Source: Gammaproteobacteria bacterium (GTDB lineage Bacteria > Pseudomonadota > Gammaproteobacteria > GRL18). Taken from it: a stretch of DNA of 64,000 nt. The notes under the pieces are model-generated. The model made no database searches, was not told the DNA's origin, and saw nothing but the letters and a program-made list of their open reading frames with translations. The DNA is taken from assembly GCA_016744995.1 (NCBI GenBank), contig JADGDG010000017.1:21704-85703 (forward strand). The letters run 5' to 3'. Below are positions 20,700 to 29,177 of this stretch, in pieces. The position numbers were made by a program, and so were the translations under genes. The number at the start of each line of letters is the position of its first letter. The first letter of the stretch is position 1.

Positions 20700-21623
20700 T
20701 TATGAATTCAAGGGTAAGTAAATTGTAAAATCTGCTCCTTTTCCTTCTCCATCACTAAAAGCAGAGATCTGTCCACCAATATTGTGTAGAAAACTAGCAC
20801 AAAAGTGAAGACCAAATCCTGACCCGGCTTCTTTAGTGGAATAACCAAAATCAAAAAAATTCGGTTCCATTTCCGGAGTAAAACCCACCCCGCTGTCGAT
20901 TATTTTGATTACTATCATATCTTCATTTTTTATAGAATCATCAACATAGGATTGAAAAGTAATAATTTTTTTACTCTGAGGATTTAAGTCAATTGACTCG
21001 TAGGCATTTTTTAATAAATTAACCAGAATTTGTAATAACTTTGATTCCTGAATTTTTAAATGTGGAAGAATATTAATTTCTTTTTTAATTGTAATTCCCC
21101 GTTTCCTGATAGATTCACTTTGCATACTAATGGCATCATCAATAATTTGAGAAACACTGACTTCACAATAATCAACATTGAGATGGGAGTATCGCATATG
21201 TAAGGCAATAATACTGGCAATATGCTCTTGTTTATCTCGAATTTTTTCAATATCATTAATATTTTGAGCATATTCTTCAATCAGACTATCTGGCAAAATT
21301 TGTATAATTTTCAGTATTTTTTGTTTTTCACTATCAGATAAATTACAGCTCGGGATCATTTCCTCTAAAGGCAATAATATTTTTTTTATGTGTTTTCGTA
21401 GTGGACTATCATCAAGACGTTTCAACAACACTGAAAGAACTATTTTAGAGGGGGTCAGTATATTTCCGATATTATGTAAGACACCCACAGACATTTCTAC
21501 CATGCCTGTTTCAAATTCCTGATTCAATAATTTTTTCTGGGCTTGAGCCAGTTCATATTTAAGTTCTTGTATCTGATCATTAAGCTGCTTATATTCATCA
21601 CTATGAATTATTTCATTTGTCAT
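20700..21623 (-). CDS. Soluble sensor-less histidine kinase
   Basis: A 307-residue protein with no membrane segment or recognised input domain. Residues about 5-40 are a coiled coil. The phosphorylatable His lies in the box SVGVLHNIGN near residue 48. About 190-305 is a HATPase_c domain with N box NLLKNAYES, G1 DSGVGF and G2 GSGFGLHF. The LHNIGN-type H-box occurs in kinases acting with stand-alone receivers, which fits its position between two response-regulator genes. The ATG at 21623 overlaps nothing, and 51 bp separate it from the end of the upstream gene. Cognate regulator and signal are unknown. Confidence 0.87.
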   Translation of the reverse strand: MTNEIIHSDEYKQLNDQIQELKYELAQAQKKLLNQEFETGMVEMSVGVLHNIGNILTPSKIVLSVLLKRLDDSPLRKHIKKILLPLEEMIPSCNLSDSEKQKILKIIQILPDSLIEEYAQNINDIEKIRDKQEHIASIIALHMRYSHLNVDYCEVSVSQIIDDAISMQSESIRKRGITIKKEINILPHLKIQESKLLQILVNLLKNAYESIDLNPQSKKIITFQSYVDDSIKNEDMIVIKIIDSGVGFTPEMEPNFFDFGYSTKEAGSGFGLHFCASFLHNIGGQISAFSDGEGKGADFTIYLPLNS

Positions 21624-21674
21624 TTTTTTCCAGTATCTAATGGTTTAAATCAGTTGCAATTAATTATCATTAGC

Positions 21675-23417
21675 TTACCTGTCACCATAGGGAAGCTGTA
21701 TTTTAAAACAGGTTCCTTTACCGGGTTTTGAGTTAACACTTATATATCCATTATGATTTTCTGTCACAATAAAATAGGATAGGGATAACCCAAGACCAGT
21801 TCCAACACCAACATCTTTAGTTGTAAAAAATGGATCGAAAATTCTTTTCTGAATTTCTTCACTAATACCCGGTCCATTATCTTTTATTTCCAGACAGGCA
21901 AATGAATCCTGTTTAAAAAGTTTAATATGGAGAGCGGGTTTATGCCCTGCCGGCATATTCTGCATTGACTGTGCTGCATTTTTTAATAAGTTCATAATAA
22001 CCTGCTCAATCTTGCTTCTTATACAGGTCGCAGGTGGCATAGATGAATCATAATCTGTTTCTATATCAAAATCACGGAAACGATAAGTTTTCTGCATATC
22101 ATAATCATTCATTGACAAATGAATGGCCTCATCAACTAATTCCGCTAGATTTTCCTTCACCGTTGCACTGCTCTGATGGCTGAAACTCAGCATACCTTTG
22201 ACCAGTTTAGAAGTTTGGCTACCACATTCTCTGATGCCCGACAGCAATTGAATAATACCTCGCTGCAGCAGATAGTCATAAATATTTTTTATGTCGGTGC
22301 CACATGCATCAGCTTGCTGCTGATTTTTTTTATTATCAGGGGCAATACGATTAGCAATAACCTGAGCATTTTGAATAATGCTGCCCAAGGGGGTATTAAT
22401 TTCATGAGCCATGCCCGCTGCCAATCCGCCCACCGTTAACATTTTATCTGACTGCAATAGAGCTTCTTCCAGCCTCACTTTTTCACTAATATCATCAATA
22501 CGAATTATTGCACTGCTTTTTAGTGTATTATTTTCTTCTGAAATAGAAAGTGGATAAATAATAATGTCACAGAGTATTGATTTTTTTTTGCTGGCATTCT
22601 GACCGTTTTTTAAAATTTTGCCCTTATAATCAAAAGAAAATTTTTCTTTTTTCTCCACGGTTGAGCGAATTGCTGCATGATAAATCAAATGGTTGATACC
22701 TTTCAGGGCAGGCAATACTATTTCTATCGGTTGATTAAGCACAGCCTCATAGGGAATACCTGTAAATTCTTCAGCTTGTGTATTCCAGTGAGTGATATAC
22801 CCTTCTCCAGTAACCCCGATGAGCATTGAGGGCATGGAATCAATAATACCGCTAAGGTAATGTCTGCCCTGTTGATTTTCATAAAGCAGTTTTTCAATAT
22901 CATGACGCTGTTGTCTTTCCTGCTTATAAAGTTTCCATTTTGTCGTCAATTGTAATGCTATCTGTGTCAACTCTTCATTGTCAAATGGCTTTCTCAAATA
23001 TAATAGTTTATCCGGTGCACCAATATCTCGAACAATCTGGCTTCTTGGCACATCAGTATACGCTGTGACAATTACAATCTCAATTTCAGGATCAATTGCC
23101 CGTATTTTCTGTGCTGTTTTTATCCCATCCCAGCCTGGCGGCATTCTCACATCAATAAAGGCCACTGCATACATTCGACATGAGGACTTTTCTTCCAGTA
23201 TATGCTCAAATGCCTCTTTACCCTGTGCAAAAAAAGATAACTCATAATCCTCAGAATGAGTGTAATCATCTGCTTTATCTAAGCCATCATCACTAGAAAA
23301 CATATCCAGTAACTGCTTAAGTTCAGTTTTTGGAACAGGCTTAGGTGCCAGGACAGTTTGGTAAGCCGTCCATAATTCCTGATCATCATCAACAATAAGA
23401 ACTCGTTCTCTATTCAT
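21675..23417 (-). CDS. Receiver-PAS-histidine kinase
   Basis: A 580-residue soluble protein with the receiver first. The receiver (about 1-160) has IVDDDQ, phospho-acceptor Asp in FIDVRMPPGWDG, TAYTD and YLRKPF. A PAS domain follows at about 190-310 (GIIDSMPSMLIGV, ITHWN). The dimerisation box AAGMAHEINTPLG contains the His near 337, and HATPase_c occupies about 440-578 (NLLKNAAQSM, DNGPGIS, GTGLGLSLSY). The start codon lies inside the end of the upstream gene (8-nt overlap), so translation is coupled. The receiver resembles that of the regulator at 19443-20462, which suggests both are served by related phosphodonors. Confidence 0.92.
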   Translation of the reverse strand: MNRERVLIVDDDQELWTAYQTVLAPKPVPKTELKQLLDMFSSDDGLDKADDYTHSEDYELSFFAQGKEAFEHILEEKSSCRMYAVAFIDVRMPPGWDGIKTAQKIRAIDPEIEIVIVTAYTDVPRSQIVRDIGAPDKLLYLRKPFDNEELTQIALQLTTKWKLYKQERQQRHDIEKLLYENQQGRHYLSGIIDSMPSMLIGVTGEGYITHWNTQAEEFTGIPYEAVLNQPIEIVLPALKGINHLIYHAAIRSTVEKKEKFSFDYKGKILKNGQNASKKKSILCDIIIYPLSISEENNTLKSSAIIRIDDISEKVRLEEALLQSDKMLTVGGLAAGMAHEINTPLGSIIQNAQVIANRIAPDNKKNQQQADACGTDIKNIYDYLLQRGIIQLLSGIRECGSQTSKLVKGMLSFSHQSSATVKENLAELVDEAIHLSMNDYDMQKTYRFRDFDIETDYDSSMPPATCIRSKIEQVIMNLLKNAAQSMQNMPAGHKPALHIKLFKQDSFACLEIKDNGPGISEEIQKRIFDPFFTTKDVGVGTGLGLSLSYFIVTENHNGYISVNSKPGKGTCFKIQLPYGDR

Positions 23418-25749
23418 TTATGCTATTACGTTTATGTAAGAATTTTTCAAATTCAGGTGCACTCACGGCTTTACTGAAAAAATAACCCTGATAAGATAAG
23501 CAGCCTTTACTTTGCAACAGCTCCATTTCACGTTTAGATTCAACCCCTTCAGCAATCACATCAAGTCCCAGATGATTGCCCATGGCAATAATAGTTTCAA
23601 TAATAGCCACATCATTTTGATCGGTGGTAATATCTCGTACAAACGATTGATCAATTTTCAATTGATCAATGGGTAGTTTTGTCAGATAACTGAGCGATGA
23701 ATACCCGGTTCCAAAATCATCCAGAGAAAATCCAATACCCAATGCTTTTAATTGCTGCATTTTTTCAATAATATCATCGATACTCTCAATAACCGCCCCT
23801 TCAGTTAATTCAATTTTTAATAAAGATGGCCGCAATTGTGCTTCTGACAATATTGTTTTCACCAAATTAACAAAATTATTCTGGCGGAACTGAAGTGGGC
23901 TGATATTCACTGCGATCTGATCAAAGTCATTTAGCAAACCCTGCTCATACCACTGTTTCATTTGTGCAACCGCCGTTTTTAACACCCACTCACCAATATC
24001 CAGAATAATACCGGTTTCTTCTGCAACGGGTATAAAACTGGCGGGTGACACCCAGCCTCGTGTTGGATGCTGCCAGCGTAATAAGGCTTCTGCACCAATA
24101 ATTTCACTGCTGCTGATTAAAACCTGTGGTTGATAATAAAGCATCATTTGATTATTTGATAAGGCGATTCTGATATCTTTTTCAATACTCAAACGCTCAT
24201 TTGCCGCTTGCTGCATATCAGGTTTGTAAAACTTACTGGTATTACCACCCTCCCCTTTTGCACGGTACATTGCCGCATCAGCATGCATTAATAAATCAGT
24301 GGTACTTTCTCCTTTGACAGGAAATAAGCTGATACCAAGGCTGGTTGTTAAATAATAATCATTTTCAAGAAGCACATAAGGCATAGATAATGCTTTACCT
24401 ATTTTTTCAGCAACTTTTTGAGCATGATAAACAGATGCATCAATTGATGTTTGCTCTTCCAGGGTAAGAATAACAAACTCATCACCACCTAAACGGGCAA
24501 TCATATCATCTGATCGCATTAGTTTCTTAAGTCGTTGACTCACTTGTTTTAAAAGTTCATCACCAATAACATGTCCTAAAGCATCATTAAGGTATTTAAA
24601 GCGATCCAGATCAACAAAAATCAATGCACCATGCCAACCATGGCGCTCAGCTATAGCAATATCCTGCTCCAAGCGAGTCAATAACATCGAACGATTAGGC
24701 AAGCCAGTTAATGCATCATGATAGGCCAGGTATTGTATTTCTTTTTCAGCCTCAAACTTGGCTAAACCCATACTCAAAATATCTGAAATTTTTATCATAA
24801 GCTGCTTTTTATCATTTTGGGCATAAAAAGTTTCCGGATAAAAAATAACAAATACAGCATGCAATGTTTTTTTTAAAAAAACTGCTGCGGTGCAATATTT
24901 TTTCTTAGACTCTTCATCTCCTGGCTCAACTGAGTGATAAGCATCGTATGAATCACACTGTTTTAAAAGTGAACTGACAAATGATTGGTTACTGTATATT
25001 TTCTGTTGCTCTTTTGAGGGATAAAGCTCCTCAATGATTTGTAGTGTATGCTCATGAACCAATACTTTATCTGCACTGGAATATTTCGAGTCAATAATCG
25101 CTGGCTTAATAAAGAGTACCCCTCCAACATCTTGCGTCTTCCAGGAAAGATTTTTTACAATTAATTTAAATGCTGAGGGCAAAAATTCTGCTTCATTTTT
25201 TGACTGCAGTGTAAGTTTTAATAATTGACCTAATATTTGCTCTTCTAAACTTGCCAGCTCAATACATTGCTGTTTGCGCAATAAATCCGAATTAACCTGT
25301 TTTAATGCCAGTGTGCGTTTTTCTACTTCATCTTCCAGATGTAATTGATAATTCCGGTTATTATTAATGAGCTCTACGCGTTCTAATGCTTTGTTAATTG
25401 CATGTTCCAGAACAGAAAGATCTTCAATCGGCTTAAAAATATAATCCCAGGCTCCCTGACGCAAGGCTTCCGCGACATCATAAATCACGCCTGCTCCAGA
25501 GATAATAATAATGGGTATATCGATTGCATTCTCTTTTACCCAGGCCAGAACATCCAGCCCAGTCATCTTAGGCATATAGAGATCCATTAATACCAAATCA
25601 GGCCTCTGTTCCATAATCATTTCTATACCAATTTGACCATTTTCAGCTTCACTAATCTGATAATCACAATCTTCGAGAAAAAAACGAATGCTGTCACGAA
25701 ACATTTGTTCATCATCGATAAGAAGTATTTTTTTATTATTTTGCATCAT
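23410..25749 (-). CDS. Response regulator with GGDEF and EAL domains
   Basis: A 779-residue protein, first gene of the minus-strand signalling operon. Residues 6-125 are a receiver (LLIDDEQ, LVLMDLYMPKMTG, ISGAG, FKPIEDL). A coiled-coil linker and a GAF-like region (about 160-330) follow. The GGDEF domain carries RLGGDEFVIL near 416, the EAL domain carries EALLRWQHP near 551, and it has DDFGTGYSSL near 675 and a C-terminal QGYYFSK. Both catalytic motifs are intact, so it could make or degrade c-di-GMP under phosphorylation control. It overlaps the next gene by 8 nt. Confidence 0.93.
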   Translation of the reverse strand: MMQNNKKILLIDDEQMFRDSIRFFLEDCDYQISEAENGQIGIEMIMEQRPDLVLMDLYMPKMTGLDVLAWVKENAIDIPIIIISGAGVIYDVAEALRQGAWDYIFKPIEDLSVLEHAINKALERVELINNNRNYQLHLEDEVEKRTLALKQVNSDLLRKQQCIELASLEEQILGQLLKLTLQSKNEAEFLPSAFKLIVKNLSWKTQDVGGVLFIKPAIIDSKYSSADKVLVHEHTLQIIEELYPSKEQQKIYSNQSFVSSLLKQCDSYDAYHSVEPGDEESKKKYCTAAVFLKKTLHAVFVIFYPETFYAQNDKKQLMIKISDILSMGLAKFEAEKEIQYLAYHDALTGLPNRSMLLTRLEQDIAIAERHGWHGALIFVDLDRFKYLNDALGHVIGDELLKQVSQRLKKLMRSDDMIARLGGDEFVILTLEEQTSIDASVYHAQKVAEKIGKALSMPYVLLENDYYLTTSLGISLFPVKGESTTDLLMHADAAMYRAKGEGGNTSKFYKPDMQQAANERLSIEKDIRIALSNNQMMLYYQPQVLISSSEIIGAEALLRWQHPTRGWVSPASFIPVAEETGIILDIGEWVLKTAVAQMKQWYEQGLLNDFDQIAVNISPLQFRQNNFVNLVKTILSEAQLRPSLLKIELTEGAVIESIDDIIEKMQQLKALGIGFSLDDFGTGYSSLSYLTKLPIDQLKIDQSFVRDITTDQNDVAIIETIIAMGNHLGLDVIAEGVESKREMELLQSKGCLSYQGYFFSKAVSAPEFEKFLHKRNSINE

Positions 25750-26084
25750 AAGTTAATTAAAGTAAGCTTATTTACCAAGCTTTTTTAAGTGGTTGTTATT
25801 ATTATCACTTAAGTGTAGTTGGTATTATTTCATCCCTCAAGCTCAGTTGAATCTTATTCCAATTGTTCCAGCCAGAAATTAACAGTCATTTTATATTTGT
25901 AACTCTTCAGTATGTTTAGATTTTCACGATTTTGCAGGGCCCTTTATAGGTGCCATAGGCATTGTGTAACTATATAAGTCTATGTGAGCATTTCTAAGTG
26001 CCCCTTCTTGTGGGTAGATTACGCAAATAACGCAGAAATCGGGCAAAAGATGGATATTCTGGAAAGTTACGAAAAAAAAAGCAA
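25750..26084. other. Intergenic region upstream of the signalling operon
   Basis: No gene is visible here. The stretch lies between the start of the response-regulator operon and the terminator of the NirT-like gene, so it should contain the operon promoter. No FNR/DNR-type box or strong hairpin was recognised. Confidence 0.4.
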
Positions 26085-26124
26085 AAAAAATCCAGCCACT
26101 TAAAACAAGCTGGCTGGATTTTTT
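26085..26124 (-). terminator. Rho-independent terminator of the NirT-like gene
   Basis: An A-tract and TCCAGCCA form a perfect inverted repeat with TGGCTGGA and a T-tract around a 12-nt loop, 18 bp beyond the stop codon of the NirT-like gene. The symmetry makes it usable on both strands. Confidence 0.8.
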
Positions 26125-26141
26125 ACTGGCGGGAAGTAAAA

Positions 26142-28892
26142 CTATTTGGCAGTAGCGTTCAGATCAACTTCGCCATTGTCAAAACCTAATTTATAACCTA
26201 AAGAAACATGATGAAAGCGACCGTTGCTATAATCATCATGGATAGCAAAGCCAAAATTATACACCTTGTCTAATTCCAAACTCAAATCAGTGGCTTTGTC
26301 TGACTTCAGCTCACGAACCATCTCAACTGTCCAGGTACCATCTGCTAAATTGGCAGTGAATTCAATATCCTGGCCCCCCTCCATAATACGATCAACGAGA
26401 ATTGCGCCATTTTCAGAGATTTTCTCACCAGCCTTATAACGATGTACGTCCATGAAATGACCATCGGCACCTTCCGAAGCAACTTCATCCGGTGTTTTCA
26501 GCTTATCCCAGCCGCCCAACTTCTTGCCACGACGACCTTTAATCTCAACCTTAGTACGACTTTCAGTAAGGTATTTAGTAATACCATCTGAGCTGTTGAA
26601 TTGATCTTTTTGCTCATAGGCATCAATAACAGACTGTTCCGGTGCATTAGGCATACCGCGATTATCATGGTGACAGGTTCCCCAGCAACCTGCTCTATCT
26701 GCATAAAGCACATCATCGGTGGCAAACATGACGGCTAATTTGACCTGATTATCGGGATCCATTTTACCACCATCAGCAAAAGGTACCGGAGCGTGCTCGG
26801 TGTCCTGCCATTGGAATCTCATGTATAACTTGTCATTATCATGCATGCTTTGAATGGTAACAGGAATACTGCCCCGCTTGCCAGGAATCGGAGTGGGTTC
26901 CAGTTTCTCACCGGTAACAATTTTCTGCCCCATATCTGCTGCTTCTTTATCATGACAGCTGGCACAGGTATCACCCGCCATAAATGGGCGTTTACCACCG
27001 TGTTCACTACCTTTAAAAATCCACTCCATCGATGACTGCCCGGGATAGAACAATGTGACATCCCGAGAAGAAGCCTTGCTCCAGTCAATACCTGAAGACT
27101 CTGCTGGAGTCACTGCAGGTGCATCACCTGTCATGGCTGCTGCTGGAGCAGCCACAGCACTGGCCTGTTTTTTCACAGCATTAATTTCAGCATCAGTATT
27201 ATCAAAACCCAGCTTATAACCTAAAGAAACATGATGGAATCGACCATCAGTATAATCATCATGGATAGCGAAACCCAGGTTATAAACTTTTGCCATATCC
27301 AGCTGGATATCATCGGCAGCTTCAGCCTTAAGCTTACGTCTCATCTCAACAACCCAGATATTGCCCTGTTTTGATGAGGTGAATTCAACGCCGCCTTCTG
27401 ACAAAGTACGTTCAGCCAGAATCGAGCCATTTTCAGACTTATTAGTGCCGGCCTGATAACGGTAAAGATCCATAAAGCGCCCTTCTGTCAGTTCAAGCTT
27501 GACTTCATCTTCTGATTTAAGCTTATCCCAACCACCCAGAACTTTGCCGCGACGACCTTTAATTTCAACCTTGGTACGACTTTCAGTAGTATATTTAGTA
27601 ATACCCTGCGTCATGTCAACCTGGCCTTTTTGTTCATAAGCATCAATGGCTGACTGCTCTGGGGCTGCTGGCATATTTCGATTATCGTGATGACATGTTC
27701 CCCAGCAGCCTGATCTATCAGCATACAGAGTATCGTCCGTAGTGAGCATCAGGGCTAATTTCACCTGATTATCAGGGTCCATTTTTCCACCATCGGCAAA
27801 AGGTACGGGAGTATGTTCGCTGTCTTCCCATTCATAGCGCATATAGAGATAGTCATCATCATGGGCAGCCTGAACTTTAACTGCAATACTACCGCGTTTA
27901 CCTGGAATAGGAGTCGGCTCCAGTTTCTCACCGGTAACAATTTTCTGTCCCATATCAGCAGTTTCTTTATCATGACAACTGGCACAGGTATCACCGGCCA
28001 TAAATGGGCGCTTACCACCGTGTTCACTGCCCTTAAAGATCCATTCCATTGAGGCCTGGCCCGGATAGAAGATGGTCACCTGACGATCAGGTACATCATT
28101 CCAGTCAATTCCAAAACCTGCATTGGCGGGAGCTGCATCACCTGAAGGAGCAACATCACCAGCCTTACACTCACCAGGAACCTCTTTAATGATTGTTTTA
28201 GTGATCACTTTAGGTTTGGGTGGATTATTTGATAATTCCAGAAGTTTCTTCTGCTTGTCATTAATCGGTTGTTTCAGAGTCGCATCAGGCTTAGCGTGAG
28301 AAGGATCAGGTGCAGAAAATTCTTCCAGCCAATCTTCATCAATGCCTTCTGGCATAATATGGGCAATACCCTTATGACAATCAATACAGGTATTGCCATT
28401 ATTCAAAGCAAATTGATGTTGTTTTCTGGCACGAGGTTTTTGATAGGCAATGCTCATAGACTCAAAGTCATGACAATTACGACATTCTCTTGAATCACTG
28501 GCTTTCATTCGTTTCCATTCATTAGTTGCCAGTTGCAGACGTTTGTCCTGGAACTTTTCCCGGGTATTAATAGTCCCTAATATCTTATGATAGATTTCAT
28601 TTGAAGCCTGAATTTTACGCTTCATTTTATAAACCCATTCCTTGGGAACATGACAATCAGGACAGGTTGCTCTTACACCAGAGCGGTTGGCATAATGAAT
28701 GGTGGTTTTATATTCCTGATACACATTATCTTCCATCTCATGACAGGAGATACAAAATTTCTCGGTATTGGTTAATTCTAAAACGGTATTAAAACCGCCC
28801 CAGAGAACAATACCTAAAATAATGAAGAAGATTGCCGCACCAACAGAAACTCCCAAAAAGAGTTTACGGCGTAAAAAACTTGGTGAATTCAT
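26142..28892 (-). CDS. NapC/NirT-like multiheme cytochrome with duplicated ethylbenzene-dehydrogenase-like module
   Basis: This 916-residue protein has an N-terminal membrane anchor (about 13-33) and four CXXCH motifs in the first 180 residues (CISCH, CPDCH, CRNCH, CIDCH), typical of NapC/NirT quinol dehydrogenases. After a Pro/Lys linker come two copies of a module of about 310 residues, near 262-580 and 600-910. Each begins GIDW, contains YPG(Q)xSMEWIFKGSEHGG, one CASCH and one CWGTCH (CXXXCH) site, and ends FHHVSLGYKLGFDN. The modules resemble the heme-binding gamma-type subunit of ethylbenzene dehydrogenase. The total is eight covalent heme sites, two of them unusual CXXXCH. It lies downstream of nirS, so passing electrons from the quinol pool to NirS is the likely role (inferred). 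The start is preceded by TAGGGATT. Confidence 0.85.
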   Translation of the reverse strand: MNSPSFLRRKLFLGVSVGAAIFFIILGIVLWGGFNTVLELTNTEKFCISCHEMEDNVYQEYKTTIHYANRSGVRATCPDCHVPKEWVYKMKRKIQASNEIYHKILGTINTREKFQDKRLQLATNEWKRMKASDSRECRNCHDFESMSIAYQKPRARKQHQFALNNGNTCIDCHKGIAHIMPEGIDEDWLEEFSAPDPSHAKPDATLKQPINDKQKKLLELSNNPPKPKVITKTIIKEVPGECKAGDVAPSGDAAPANAGFGIDWNDVPDRQVTIFYPGQASMEWIFKGSEHGGKRPFMAGDTCASCHDKETADMGQKIVTGEKLEPTPIPGKRGSIAVKVQAAHDDDYLYMRYEWEDSEHTPVPFADGGKMDPDNQVKLALMLTTDDTLYADRSGCWGTCHHDNRNMPAAPEQSAIDAYEQKGQVDMTQGITKYTTESRTKVEIKGRRGKVLGGWDKLKSEDEVKLELTEGRFMDLYRYQAGTNKSENGSILAERTLSEGGVEFTSSKQGNIWVVEMRRKLKAEAADDIQLDMAKVYNLGFAIHDDYTDGRFHHVSLGYKLGFDNTDAEINAVKKQASAVAAPAAAMTGDAPAVTPAESSGIDWSKASSRDVTLFYPGQSSMEWIFKGSEHGGKRPFMAGDTCASCHDKEAADMGQKIVTGEKLEPTPIPGKRGSIPVTIQSMHDNDKLYMRFQWQDTEHAPVPFADGGKMDPDNQVKLAVMFATDDVLYADRAGCWGTCHHDNRGMPNAPEQSVIDAYEQKDQFNSSDGITKYLTESRTKVEIKGRRGKKLGGWDKLKTPDEVASEGADGHFMDVHRYKAGEKISENGAILVDRIMEGGQDIEFTANLADGTWTVEMVRELKSDKATDLSLELDKVYNFGFAIHDDYSNGRFHHVSLGYKLGFDNGEVDLNATAK

Positions 28893-28984
28893 AATCCCTA
28901 CCCATTTTATTCTGAATAATTCGATCTAAAAAACCCTATTAATATAAGGAAATAGTAGCTTCTCTTTTTATAAGAAAAATATCC

Positions 28985-28998
28985 TTGATTTAAAACAA
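28985..28998 (-). promoter_or_regulatory. FNR/DNR-like half-conserved box upstream of the NirT-like gene
   Basis: TTGATTTAAAACAA matches the consensus TTGAT-N4-ATCAA with one mismatch and lies 93 bp upstream of the start codon. It pairs as an inverted repeat with the box-like sequence at 29046-29059. Confidence 0.45.
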
Positions 28999-29045
28999 TA
29001 TTCGTCTCTTATTTCCCGTAGAGAGCACCTACATTCATGAGAATA

Positions 29046-29059
29046 CTGTTTTAAATCAA
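29046..29059 (-). promoter_or_regulatory. Second FNR/DNR-like box, inverted relative to the first
   Basis: CTGTTTTAAATCAA differs from TTGAT-N4-ATCAA at two positions. Together with flanking bases it is nearly the reverse complement of 28985-28998. It may be a weaker operator, or the two may form a hairpin in mRNA. Confidence 0.3.
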
Positions 29060-29100
29060 TAGATTAGATAAATACTATAAAATACTACTTATCCATGGCA

Positions 29101-29140
29101 AAAAAAAGGCGGATATAGAAAACTATATCCGCCTTTTTTT
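29101..29140 (-). terminator. Rho-independent terminator of nirS
   Basis: An A-run plus GGCGGATATAG pairs perfectly with CTATATCCGCC followed by a T-run, around an AAAA loop. It lies 38 bp after the nirS stop codon, so nirS is probably monocistronic and the NirT-like gene has its own promoter. Confidence 0.9.
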
Positions 29141-29177
29141 GACGTTTTTACACGTTTATTCTTACAAAACGTATCAC

